Of a stretch of 64,000 bases of DNA, positions 22,618 through 34,033 are shown piece after piece. Numbering within the stretch: position 1 is the first letter of the stretch; each line of letters opens with the position of its first letter. The notes beneath the pieces are model-generated. The model had not been told where the DNA came from and did no database searches. It saw only the letters and a list, made by a program, of their open reading frames with translations. A program made the translations under genes and the position numbers. The stretch is from Microbotryomycetes sp. JL201 (Eukaryota > Basidiomycota > Microbotryomycetes): contig JAQYUZ010000042.1 of assembly GCA_033819885.1 (NCBI GenBank), positions 62,001-126,000 of the forward strand, read 5' to 3'.

Positions 22618-24616
22618 TCACGACTCTGGCTCGTCGGGCAGGTCTCGCCAAAAGTCAGACACGCATTTGCCGATAGTTTTCATGGCCGAGCGCATGTCCT
22701 TCTCGGACGCCGTTGAAAAGCTGATCCTAAAGTAGCCGTCGCCATCATCGATCATCAGCTGCTCGCCCGCACCGCACAAAGCCCTCTCGAGCGACCCGTC
22801 CTGTTCTTGTGGCTTGCCAAAGGCTGCCGCCGAGAACATTGTTCCGGGCGCAACGAGCACGTTCGACTCGGCAAACTGCTCCCACAATCGCGCAATGAGT
22901 TGCGCCGTCGAGAGGCGCGGAAAAGACGGATGATTTGAAAAGTGCACGCGCAACCAAACGAACATGCCACCTTGCGGCGCAACGAACGACAACAGAGGCG
23001 CGCGATGTCCACTCTTTTCGTCGTCTGTCAAAAATCCCTTTTCATCTCGTCTTCGCCTGTCCTTTGGAAGCCATTGAAAGACTCGGGCTGGTCCATCGCT
23101 GGACGCTCTCGTGTCTAAACCGGCATGGCCTTGCTCGAGCAGACAGTTGACGAGAAGGTCCCGTCGATCACGATACTGTGCCTTGAGCCCTTTGAGCCAT
23201 CTGAACCATCCTGTCATGCCCCACTCGTCGACCAGCAGCTTTGCCACCATGGCTTGTGCAAAGCCTGACGCCGATTGGGTACTGCTCTCGTTCGCGCGTT
23301 GCAAACGCTCGATGAAGACTGGGTTCGCCGTAGTCCATCCCAGCCGACTCCCAGGTGCAATCGTCTTGCTGAACGTGTCGATGCGAATGACTCTGCCTTG
23401 AAAGTCAAAATGCAAATAACTCGGCACTAACGAGGCCAAAAACTCTTCGTCCGTCTCGGTCTTTGTGGGCTTTGCTTCGTCCGCGCCGTATTCGCCTGCT
23501 TGCAAGAAGTAGTACGGGTCGTCTTCTGCAATAATGACGTCGTACTTGACGCAGATTTCGTAGATCTTGCGCTTGCGCTCGGCCGTCATTGTCGCGCCCG
23601 TCGGGTTCTGGCACACGGGGATCGTGTAAAGCAGTCGCGGCCGCTTCATCCCGTCGTGCGCACTCTCGTCCCAGTTGGCCAACAGCTCTTCGAGGCCTTC
23701 GGCAGTCATGCCGGCACCGTCCATGGGCAGAGGTACGGGGCGGAAACCGTGGGGCCACGCGGTCGCCAGAGCCGAGACATAGGTGTATCCTTCGCACATG
23801 ATTCCGTCACCTGGCTCAAGCAGTAGCTCGCAAATCTTGCCCCAGGCGTCTGTGCTTCCGGCATTGATAATGATGTCCCAATTACCGTACTCGGGCTGAT
23901 AAACCTTTTCTGTAAACTCGCGAATGAACTGGCCAAGCTTTGGCAGGCCGGCAGATGTACCTATTGGCGCTATTTCAGCAGCCGACAATTTTGAGACATT
24001 GCTCGCTGAGCCTCACCGTACTGCAACGCCGTCGAGAGCTGGATTGAATCCGGTTTGGCGTCCTGTTCGTACTTTGGTATAGTGAACTGCGTCGTCGGTC
24101 GGCTCGAGAACAACGACCACAGCCATTGGAAGGATGATTGCGTCGTCTTGTATGCGTTTGGGGCCAAAACTTGGGCCGAGATTGTCTCGTAGGGGACTGC
24201 AGCAAGCTCGTGTGAGTTCCAGTGAATTTGTACGCCATCAAGCGAACGCACAGTATTCTGGTGATGGTAAGCCTCCTGCAAACATCAACATGCCGGGCCT
24301 AAGCGAAACAAGACGCCTGTGATCAGCCAACGAGTTCGGCTCGCGAGGCGGGGTCCCACCATCGGAGTGGCGCGCAATGTAGCTCTGCCAGAAGCCCGAG
24401 TCGCGTGGACATACTTGTTGAAATACTTGTACATGCCCTGTCGAACCCGAGGCGTCAGATGCCATTGAAACGCGATACTGATCGAGGCGCGACGCACGGA
24501 CCGCGTGCAACTCGACTGACCTTTAATGGCGACGCGAGACGGGCTCGGCTGAGCGCACTCAGGTGATGTGACAAGTCTATCGCATCAGGCTTGTCGACCC
24601 ATGACATTGTATCCAT
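22618..24616 (-). CDS. Aromatic aminotransferase, Aro8/KAT type (PLP fold I)
   Basis: Aro8-type enzymes transaminate phenylpyruvate/4-hydroxyphenylpyruvate and related 2-oxo acids such as 2-aminoadipate in aromatic and lysine metabolism. The five exons (24616-24521, 24437-24415, 24316-24252, 24196-24017, 23960-22618) give 568 residues. The N-terminal IDLSHHLSALSRARLASPLK joins through a 23-nt exon (GMYKYFNK) to SLRPGMLMFAGGLPSPEYFP, as in the family. Later marks are TIPVCQNPTGATM, EDDPYYFLQ, the PLP-lysine region TFSKTIAPGSRLGW and the C-terminal GMFVWLRV. Introns were chosen because only these borders rebuild PEYFPYETISAQVL and LQYGTSAGLP. Substrate preference (Aro8 against Aro9 or kynurenine/aminoadipate type) is not decidable here. 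It is divergent from the sulfatase gene. Confidence 0.9.
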
Positions 24617-25166
24617 CGTTCTATCGCGGGGAGAGCAGAGGCTCTGTTGCCGAGGCGAGTCAGCAACTCGAACTCCGGGCGACCCAATGTCCGAGATTGG
24701 CTGGACCGAAGGAACGCAGTCTTTTTGACTGAGCTCAGAGTATACAGTGAGTGAAATGGGGGTCCGATCTCGGTACACGCGCCAAAGACCCCCCTGTCTC
24801 GGGTGATTACACCTTGCAAGGTACCATTGCACACGGTCAGCGAGCACGTCAGTCTGCGAGACTCTACTAGGGTCATCATGCACACGTTCCGACGTGAGAA
24901 CCTCTCTTGCTTTTCGCAACAAGAATCAAAATCAGTCGCGCGTGGAGAGCCGTGAGATACCGCTCGTTGGTATCTAGAGCATTCGGAACATTTGCACCTG
25001 AGTTGAAGATGATGCAACGCACTGGCTTTGCATTGACCTGGATAATATTCTGTGCCGACGTTAGCGTGCCAAGACGGACGCCCCGTTCCGGCCCCGTCTT
25101 TTGTGCCGACGTCGATGCCGGTGCCCCACAATATTGTGCTCTTCTGTTCTCTTCATTATCAACACC
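24617..25166. promoter_or_regulatory. Shared divergent promoter region, ARO8-type gene and sulfatase
   Basis: 550 bases between two start codons pointing away from each other. I see no clear TATA box or tandem operator. A GTGCCGACGT element occurs twice (near 25051 and 25103) on the sulfatase side; whether it is a binding site is unknown. Confidence 0.35.
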
Positions 25167-27365
25167 ATGAAGATTCCAGCGACGCAGATTGCTGCAGCCG
25201 CACTTGTTGTAGCAACTTGTGCAGTTGCCAGCAAAGACAAGCCGAATTTCGTCGTGATTATGGTCGATGACCAGGATGCAGTTCAAAACTCCATCTCGAC
25301 GATGAAACGAACTCAGGAGCTGCTTGTAGATCAAGGCATCAGCCTGACGCGCTTTTACGCCTCCGTCTCGTCTTGCTGCCCATCGCGCGCCAGTTTTCTT
25401 CGCGCACAAGAAGCGCACAACACGAATGTGACCTCGGTCCGACTGCCTTACGGCGGCTGGCAAGTTTTCAACGAGTTTGGATACAACGGACAGTGCGTCC
25501 AGTTCAAATCACCAATGCAAGCGCTAACTTTTTGCCCGGTAGCTGGCTGCCGAATTTCATGCAAAATGCCGGTTATGGCACCTACTACGTCGGTAAACTC
25601 ATGAATGGCCAAGACGTCAACAACTATAACACGCTGCCTGCGCAAGGATTCACTGGCAAGTCCTGCACCTAGCTTCTGCGGCTGCTTCACTCACGGCGCT
25701 TTGTCAACCATACCTCTGATTAGAGAGCGAGTTCCTTTTGGATCCGTTCACCTACGATTACTGGAATGCCACGTTCTCCTACAATAGTCAGTCAAGCCAA
25801 CAAACAGTCTCTTCTCGTCTCGTCTGACACTCGAGGCCACAAAGATGTCAAAACAAACAAGTATATCAACCAATATTCGACCGATGTCGTGGCAGAAAAA
25901 GCGCTCAGGATGCTTGACAGCGCCACCCGGGATGACAAGCCGTTCTTTGTTGGCAGTAAGCTAGCGCTCGCGCGAACCGCCGATTGACTTTTCCCTGACA
26001 TATGAGATTCACACTATAGTCGCTCCGATCGGACCTCACTTTCACGTCAACTCGAGCCTGAATGCCAATCCGCGTTTATTTGACGTGCCCATTCCTGCGC
26101 CTCGCCACGAGGGAATGTTCTCCGACTTCACGCTGAATCGCGATTTCGAAGCGTTCAACCCCGAACGAGCAAGCGGTGTGTCTTGGATTCGCAACACTGC
26201 CCGACTCAACGACACCCAAGTCGATTACATCGAGAACTGGTACCGAAAGCGACTCGAGGCGTTGCAGGCCGTCGATGAGATGGTCGAGCGAGTAGTGAAA
26301 AAGCTGGCAGCGGCCGGCAAGCTCGACAACACATACATAATTTACACTTCTGACAATGGTTACGAATGCAACGCCGGTCATCGACGTCAGCCAGGCAAGA
26401 CGCTGCCGTACGAACCTGACATTCTTGTCCCGCTTGGTTTGTCCTTTCGCCCGTCTGTACGGAGGACAAACTCGTCTGACTTGTCGGCTACATGATTTTC
26501 CCAGCTATTCGAGGTCCTGGCGTCCCAAAAGCATACACAGATGACAAATCGGTGCATTCCCTTGCCGATCTTGGAGCGACAATTATGCATCTCGCCGGCG
26601 CCAAGGCCGATTACGAGATTGACGCAGCTGTCATGCCGATCACGCCTTCACTTGAGCGACAACTGAATGGCGGCAACAAGGGTAAACATCGTCCGGCGAA
26701 AACCCATCATCTGGTTGAGTACTGGGGCGCGAGTTCAGATGTCGAAGGCATCTACGCTTGTAAGCTGCTGAGCGAGCGGCTGTACAACATTGACTTACGA
26801 TTGCTTCCAACAGATAACCAGACATTTGGAAACGCTACGTACCGGTCCGTCCGCATTACAGAGGATAAATACGATCTCGCATACGCGGTTTGGTGTACCG
26901 GCGAGCACGAGCTTTACGACATGAAGGCAAGACTTGCCACCAAGTCGCGTATAGTTTACTGATGCTCTGTATTCCTTTGTTCTCGTAGCGCGACCGAGCT
27001 CAAATGCACAACCTGATGGAGGAGAGTCGTTCAAAGCTGAAAGACCAGGATCGGTTGGTATCACGTCTCGATGCCCTCTTGCTCGTTCTCAAGACGTGTA
27101 AAGGAGACGTCTGTCGGTACCCATGGGCGCACATATTTCCAGAAGGAAAAGTCCAAGGTCTGAAAGATGCCATGAAACCCAAATACGACAAGTACTTTAA
27201 CGCCTTGCCCAAAGTCGACTTCAGCGTTCGTCACATTTTGCGCTGCATATGCTTGACAAAGCTGACCCATTTTGAAACTCGACGAATTAGAAATGCACGC
27301 CAGGGTATCTGCGGAACTTTGAGCCCCCCTTCTGGGGCCCAGAGTTGGCTTACTCCAAGAAGTAA
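25167..27365 (+). CDS. Secreted arylsulfatase-like protein
   Basis: Type I sulfatases hydrolyse sulfate esters using a formylglycine made from Cys or Ser. The nine exons (25167-25492, 25543-25655, 25724-25786, 25836-25955, 26020-26436, 26505-26759, 26814-26926, 26989-27225, 27291-27365) give 572 residues. There is a signal peptide (MKIPATQIAAAALVVATCAV), the metal-binding NFVVIMVDDQD, the active-site SSCCPSRASFLRAQ, WLPNFMQNAGYGTYYVGKL, the metal pair region TSDNGYE with a following GKTLPYEPDI, and the C-terminal HELYDMKRDRAQMHNLM. The CxPSR core is intact, but the usual following L-T/R-G reads FLRAQ, with Ala for Gly. Introns 2 and 7 need GC donors. Only 41 bases separate its stop from guanine deaminase, which is convergent. 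Confidence 0.85.
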
Positions 27366-27406
27366 AAATGAAATTGCGAACTCAAAGGGCTCTCATTGCC
27401 ATCCTG

Positions 27407-29106
27407 TCATGCCCTGGAATCGAAAATTTGTCTACCCTTGACCCAGACAGCTTCTCTGTCTGCCTCTGTCCCATTGCACCACCATTTTTCGACAAGCTCT
27501 TCAATCTGCACGGATCCAATCTCGTCGAAAATGTCAATCCTGCTTCTCGGTCGACCCAAACGGATGAGCTGGGCGTCAAAGGATTTACCGACCTCGAGTG
27601 AGCCGGTGACGTGGTCCATTGTCATTGCTTTCGCTCCTCCGAGTGTGGCAAGGTATAGAGATTCGTCCCAAGTAATTGCCAGAGACGCCGGCTCATCGCT
27701 ATCACGCTGACCTTCTCGCAGACGCGACACTCCAACGGCCCACCTCATTGAATTGTCGATACCGAGAGCGTAGCCGCCGCTGATGTCGCTTCCGATTCCG
27801 ACCGCGACACCTTTTTGTAAAGCTTCGCGCAACGCGAGCTGGCTTTCAGCTGAGAAATAAACGTTTGATAGCGGGCAGTGCGAGATGGACGCGCCCGTCC
27901 GCGCGAGCAAGTCGAGATCGTCAAAGTCGGCATGGGTACAATGGGCCATGAGACATCCTTCTTTCAGGAGACCAAGCTGTCAAAGCAATATCAGTTGCAT
28001 GTACACGTGCCATTGCGTCCTTTGCGTACCTCATTAAACTCTGACACGTCCGTCTTTCCACTTAGAAGTTGCTTAGACCATGCCACCTGCCCCGCGCTCT
28101 CGCACATGTGAGACTGAATCCGAATGCCAGTCTCATTGGATATCCTTTGAACCTCTGACAGCAACTCGCTTGTGCAAGTGGGCTCGAAACGTGGCGTCAA
28201 CACTGGCTCGACGAGCAAATCGTCATCGTCGCCAAACCGGGTCGGCCAGCCATTGATGAACTTGGTGGTCTCTTTGAGCGAGCCTTCAAGCGTTTCGACG
28301 TAGCCATCAACGCCGTGCCGGTCCATCATCACCTGCAGACGCACTCGTCAGACACAACGTTTGGTCGACTAGACGGAACTGACCTTGCCGATGTGTGCCC
28401 GCGCACCTTGCTCGTGAAACTGTCTCGCAAGTTCCCAGTTTGCCTCGGCAGTCAGAGTGCCAAATGTTGACGCGAGGGTCGTGCCTTGCTCGATCATTCG
28501 CGACACAAGCTTTGCATACACGCGTCTACCGAGTCCTTTCGGGTCTCTATCGATTCTCGTCTCGGCCTTGTACGTGTACTCGACGAGCCATTGTTCCAAT
28601 GGCTGATCGAGATCCGGTGGCGCGTCAGATGTGCGATCCTACAGCCTGTACAAACGAGACTGACCCGATCAAGCGCAGTGCCTGCATTGAGATACTGTGG
28701 CGCATGAATGTGTGTGTCGACAAAGCCACTCATTAGCCATGCGTCATCTGGCAATTTCGTGATTTTGACATCGGCCAGCTGAAGGAGTTTTTGGCTCGTC
28801 GATGTCGACTGCGCGTCACGATAAACGATGTAGCCTCGACGGTCGACAGCTGAAATAGTAGTATAAACAATTGTCGCTGTCGTCCGAAGCAGGCCTTCTG
28901 GACTCACCAAGAACCTGATGTGGGAACAATGTAGCCTTCCGGGGCAGGGTCTCATCGTCAACGCAGGTCAAGACGTTACCAACAAACACTTGCGCGACGT
29001 CTTCTAGGTTGATGTTGTCCCTGTTTGCCAACAGACGTGCGTCGCGGTTCCGGAGTGCTTGTGCTCGTTTGGCGCGCGCATCGAGTGATGGTACCTTTGC
29101 ATACAT
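27407..29106 (-). CDS. Guanine deaminase
   Basis: Guanine deaminase converts guanine to xanthine and ammonia in purine salvage and catabolism, with one zinc ion in an amidohydrolase barrel. The five exons (29106-28908, 28849-28665, 28602-28384, 28332-28030, 27976-27407) give 491 residues, normal for the family. Marks are VFVGNVLTCVDDETL, the metal motif GFVDTHIHAPQY, QTHMCES-like IQSHMCESAGQV, AHCTHADFDDL, SHCPLSN and GIGSDISGGYALGIDNSMRW. The second intron was set at 62 nt because that join gives GTALDRPLEQWLVEYTYKAE, which fits the family better than an alternative 26-nt intron. An in-frame ATG at 29238 would add 44 residues of no known role. Confidence 0.92.
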
Positions 29107-29868
29107 GACTGTCGAAGAGTGATCTCCCAGGTGTCCGCACGCCGGCAATGCGCTTGGGCAGACGAGCAGTCTAACTGAACCGGGTTGACCGATAAGCACG
29201 AGAGGCCCGAGCTCAATCAATTCCTGCGAGTTCTGCATCTCAGCATCGGCGCACCGGCTTTCTCATGCTCAACTGCGCTCAAAATAGTAAAGGAGCCGCA
29301 CCTTTTCCTGTTTGCGAGTATTTTGGCGCGTTACACACAGTTCCAGTCAGCTCGAGGTGTTGCAGCTCGAGGTGTTGCAGCTCGAGGTCGGGAACATTTT
29401 CAACAAACTCTGTAGACGCGCAAAATCGTCAGTCGGCACAAACGAGGTCCATGCTTTACTCCAGCCCGGAAAGCGGCCGAAGACGACGATGGGAAGCACT
29501 TGCGCGCACAGCGTCCAAATTCGGGGTAATAGGACTGTCCCGCTCTCCGGTTCGATCACCTCTGGGTCACCACTGACGAGTTTGGTGGTGGTGATGGAGG
29601 CATAATCTCAGAGGGTCACGATTTCAGCTTTTCGAGCTGCCTCGTTATGTTTTACTAGGAGAGGAAGCAGAACACTCCTGGGCTCAAGCCTGGGCAGTTA
29701 CTTACGTCCAAAGTTGATTTGTTTGAATTCACGCACACGTATGGAAGCACACACAGACGTGAAGGTCACGTGACTTTCACTCCCGATGCACCTCAGTCAA
29801 GGTCTTCATTGCCCCATGAAACCTATCTACAAGCCTATATACACTCTCACGCCCTCACATATCTATCG
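29107..29868. other. Intergenic stretch with guanine deaminase promoter
   Basis: About 760 bases between the guanine deaminase start and the stop of the PX-domain gene, both on the minus strand. It holds a short 15-bp tandem repeat and an AT-rich CCTATATACACTC run near 29838. No gene is supported. Confidence 0.4.
29351..29390. repeat. 15-bp tandem repeat, about 2.7 copies
   Basis: CTCGAGGTGTTGCAG is repeated head to tail at 29351 and 29366, with a partial third copy from 29381. It lies about 250 bases upstream of the guanine deaminase start; each copy contains an XhoI-like palindrome CTCGAG that could be a protein-binding site. Confidence 0.8.
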
Positions 29869-32800
29869 TCAATGCAACGCCGGCGATGTTCGCTGCGCCT
29901 GCAAAGTGCCTTTGTGCAGCTCTTCCCTGACCAATTCGACAAACAGTGGCACAAGCTGAGTAACGTGCTTGAGTTTTGGAGGCTCGATGACACGTTCACG
30001 CTTGTCTTTGTGTTTGTTGGGTAGTACCTCAAGACGAGGCTCGGTCGGCAGAGGTTTGTTGACGTCCGGTCCATCTTCTTCCGACGATTCATCGTCATCG
30101 TCGTCTTCGTCATCATCGTCTTCGGCTGTCACGTCGGCAACGTCGCCCATCATACCGCCCAGATGCAGGTTGTCGAGCACACCCGCGACGAAAGCTGCGT
30201 CCGCATCGGCATCAGACGTCTGCCCTTTCATCATTCGCTTCTTCATCCGCTCGTGATGAGCCAGTTTGAGTTTGCGATGGTACTCTACAATTGCGTCAAC
30301 TTCGTCCATTACATCTTTGCGTTCCTGTCCTCCGACTGGCAACAGGTAGTCGAGCGAGACGGGCGTAGGTAGTCCGTCGCGAACAAAGTTGATAAACAGC
30401 TCGATCCACTTCATGAGGTTGTCAAACAAGCCTTCGCCTTTCGAGTGGACCTCGTGGACAAAGTGGTAAAATCGTTTCTCGTGTCGGGCGACCAAGTCAA
30501 CAAAAATTTGGACCGTTTTTTGGGGATCGGTAAGTTTCGCTGCCCAAGAAAGGTTAGCATTCACGTATAGTTCGACTGAATTTGGCTCGACATACCGTTC
30601 TCTGCAGACTCGACCGTCTTGATGAGATCATTGATGAAAGCCTGCAAGTCCACCAACGAGTCTGCAATGTTGGCGGCCTTGTATACCGTCGCAAGCGGTG
30701 CATAGAAAATTGTGACAATGTCCTTAAGTAGCTCTGACGTGCTGCCCTATTGGCAAATCGATGTCAGCCTGCAGTACTAACCTGCCCGTTGGACGCGAGC
30801 ACTCGCCTCAAATATTAGCTCAATCATCTGCTCCTTGTCTCGTGCTTTCGTCAAGATACGCTTGAGCACATGACAATCTTCGAATAGCCATGCCTCGTCA
30901 TTCGTCGGCCCCTCGTCGTCTTCCGGGTCGCTCAATTGGTTACGCTCATGCTTGTACTCTTCGTATGCAACGCTGCACCGTGCAATGTATTGCATCGTTC
31001 GCGCATCCAGCATCGGTTCCCTTGGGCTGCGAAGAATGACCGTCATGATGTCGACATTATCCTCGACTTCAGGAACGGGTCAGCCATTGGGGTATCATTC
31101 CAAGCGCTTTGAGTCTCACCAGCTTCGGCCTTGATGGCGTCTTGCACATCCTTCGGCGCCTCAACGTACGCCTCGACTTTTTGTACCAGTCTGTCGTCTC
31201 CAATCTTGCGCGCCACCAGCTCTGCGTCTTCCCTCAACTCCCTTGCTTCTTCGTGCAACCCGCTTGAAAACATCTTTTGGAGCAAGCTCGAAGAGCCAAA
31301 AGGGCGAGCGAGGAACACGTCCAACACGGACCTGATCATCGCGACCGGGTTCGAGATGCGCAAGACGCTTCGAAGCATGAAGTACGGCATGAGGCCATGA
31401 ATGCGCTTCAACTGAGCAAACACGGATGACGAGTTGTCGGACCCGAGGAATAGCTGGTAGATTGTCGAGGCAAGCCTGTCATCGGACCATAATCAGTTTC
31501 GGGCGACGCTTGAGGGCAAGACGCTGGCTTACGAAATTCGTGCCCACTCAAGCACCTTCAAGTACTTTGTCGGCAAGTCGTCCACATTTTCTGTAGTCCT
31601 GATCGTCGCAAATACCCGACTCAGACCGTCCTTTTGTACCATGTCCTCTCGGAACTCTCGAATGTACATTTCCAGCTCTGCGACACGCTGATCGACTTCA
31701 GACCTGAAACTCTTCAGTTCCCGCTCGCGCATCTTGTCCATGTCTTCGCGAACGGCAATGTCGCGTTGTTCTGCTTCTGTCAGTTTGATTGGAGACTCTG
31801 TCAAGAAGCTTTGAAACGCCGGACTGCCCGCGAGCACGCCGTTGCGCAGAATCTGGTTCAAATACGCCCGCAAAGTCAGGCGATTGCGCTCTCGCGCAAG
31901 GGCGGGCATGGATGCAGCGGGGACAGTACTTGTACTGCCAGATGTGGTCGGAGTTGATGCGCCGCTATCGGCAGGCTGAAGCTGCGGTGAGGTGCCCGGC
32001 GAGCTTGATGGCGAGCTGACGCGAGCATCCGTCATTCGTCGGTCCTTTGCCGGCGGATTGGGAACGTGTTCCTCGATGCACTCGGCCCGAAGCTGCCATT
32101 CAACAGCCATTCGTCACGGAGGGAAGTTCCTACAGTTCCGAGGGCAACTCACAGTGTCTGCCAAGCGCTTGAAATCGCCGTAGCGCCTTCCGACAAAAAT
32201 GTCGTTTCTACCTTTTTGTCTGGTGCGAATGATGAATTCTTCGTGCGATTTGTTCCTTACGCGACCTTTGATGACAACGTTCCTGACCGACACGACGTTG
32301 ATTGAAAAGTCTTCCTCTTTAGGTCCAGGCACGCTCGTCGACCCCGACGCTCTTCGGTCTCTGCCAGCTACGGGTTCAAACCGTTTGATCTGTGTCGCTG
32401 GCAACGCAGCCGTTACATGTCCATCATCTTCAACACGCACTACTTCCTCTCGTCCATCGTTTTCAACGAGTTTGATGGCGGCACTCATGACCAAACCCAA
32501 GTGCTTTTCAAACTTGCTCGAGACGCGCTTTCGCTTCGTGTCTTGATCGCGGTCGTCTGAAGTGCTGATGTTGCGTTGGACAAACGAGTAAACGAAAGGT
32601 TGAAGCTTGTGACTGAAGAAAGTTGGTGGACTCGACGCCAAGAACGGAAACGTCAGGACGAAATGGTTAAACACAAACTTGAGAAACGGCAAGTCGACGC
32701 TCGCTTCCTCGCTTCGCAGTTCTGCCAAAGCCTCAGCAGACCCTGGCGGTGGCGCAGGCTTCGGTACACCGTTGACGAAACGGCTCTTCGGGAGGAAAGG

Positions 32801-33115
32801 CGGGCCGAGCAAGCTAAGCGCGCCGGCAGAGTCGAGCGTCGAAAGCTCGTTGACGAATTCGAGAGTGACAAGTTCGCGTTTGAGGTAGTGCGCCCTCAGC
32901 GGTGTTAGCACGAGAGGCTTATCTGATGGGGGTTTGAGCGATTTTGCTCTCGTTGGCGTGTACAATCCAAAGTCTGAAGCCAACGACGAAGTCCGGAGTG
33001 GCACGGATGGCCGATCAGTGTCCACAGACAGCGTCGGCCGCGATGCAATATTATCGAGCTGAGCTGGGTCCCCATTTGTGCTTGCTTGCAGGTCTAAAGG
33101 AGCAGAAGAAGCCAT
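29869..33115 (-). CDS. PX-domain membrane-trafficking protein (fungal PX/PXB/DUF3818 type)
   Basis: PX domains bind phosphoinositides and place such proteins on endosomes or vacuoles. The six exons (33115-32153, 32092-31533, 31475-31120, 31066-30807, 30746-30596, 30539-29869) give 986 residues. After a Ser/Pro-rich start comes a PX-associated block (LTPLRAHYLKRELVTLEFVN), then the PX core: VVSVRNVVIKGRVRNKSHEE, EFIIRTRQKGRNDIFVGRRY and GDFKRLADTLRAECIEEHVP. A Ser/Thr linker precedes a coiled-coil-like EDMDKMRERELKSFRSEVDQ. Helical C-terminal regions follow (LMPYFMLRSVLRISNPVAMI, FLARPFGSSSLLQKMF), with a DE-rich insert and a final PKLKHVTQLVPLFVELVREEL. Domain order matches large fungal PX proteins. 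Intron 4 has a GC donor (GAG|GCGAGT), needed to keep frame into GSTSELLKDIVTIFYAPLA. Confidence 0.85.
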
Positions 33116-34033
33116 CGTTGGCACGAAGCGAGTGCGAGTCGCTGTGGGTCGTTGCAGCTCAAGACAGCCAGGAGCGCTGTGTCGATCTGCTTGAAATGAT
33201 GTAACAGTCTGTGCGAGCTCGTTGTAGGCAAGCCAGTCGCAAAAGATTGGTGATGCTAGCCGAGAACGCGCGCCTGTAACCCGTATGAATGTTCAAGTCA
33301 GCGACTGAGCCGGTCCACAGCATCCCGAGTCAATCAAATGTCCTGTGAGTATTGATGAAGACTGCTTGCGACGCCGCAGTCTCGCTGTGGCTCTGTGCTC
33401 GGCGGTGCGTCATCGGACTCGGCGCTGCAACGCCCACTTGGGTCCACACGGGGCCCAAGGTCGGATGAGGTGCTCCAGGAGACTTCACTATTTTACAAGA
33501 GCAGGTAGGCGAGGTGTCTGAGCTCCGGCTCGCCGCTGTCCGGATCTATCGTCGTCGGTTGATTTACGCCGAGCTATGGGGGTGCACAGGGCGGATCGCC
33601 ACATTTCGTGACCCCGTGCACAGCAGAGACACGCTTGACCTTTCGCGTAATCTCAGCGCGGTACAAACAAGGCTTACCCGAGGATGGCGGGCCGAGGCGA
33701 TGGCGAAGCGCAAGCGAGAGATGCCAACAGGTCTCACATCACCAAAGCCAGAGACAGACAAACATAGTCTCAAGACCACAAAGATGTTGATTCAAAAGTT
33801 TCATTGGCGCGAGAAAGTGGTAAACAAGGAACAAGAATAAATCGCGCTGAAAACGGATAGAAACAAAAGGAGAATGCGCAAGGAGGGAACGGTCGTGCAC
33901 CCTGGATCATACATCGTATGGAAGACAGCCACCAAACGTCGCAAAAAAATCCGGGCGATCACCCGACCTCCCTTTTGAACGAAAATCGCGCGACGCCGAA
34001 GCGGCAGCCGAAAAATCGCCAATTTCTATGTTC
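33116..34033. other. Intergenic stretch, PX gene promoter and V-ATPase gene 3' region
   Basis: About 920 bases. A plus-strand 108-codon open frame at 33514-33840 has no recognisable motif and a start context I cannot support. No tRNA fold, repeat or transposon sign was noticed. The left part must contain the PX gene promoter. Confidence 0.4.

Noticed and set aside
28639-28664. 26-nt intron in guanine deaminase
   Set aside because: A 62-nt intron from the same donor to 28603 keeps frame and restores the family-like ALDRPLEQWL.
33514-33840. Plus-strand 108-codon frame as a gene
   Set aside because: Arg-rich composition, no motif, no splice partners; lies in a probable promoter region.
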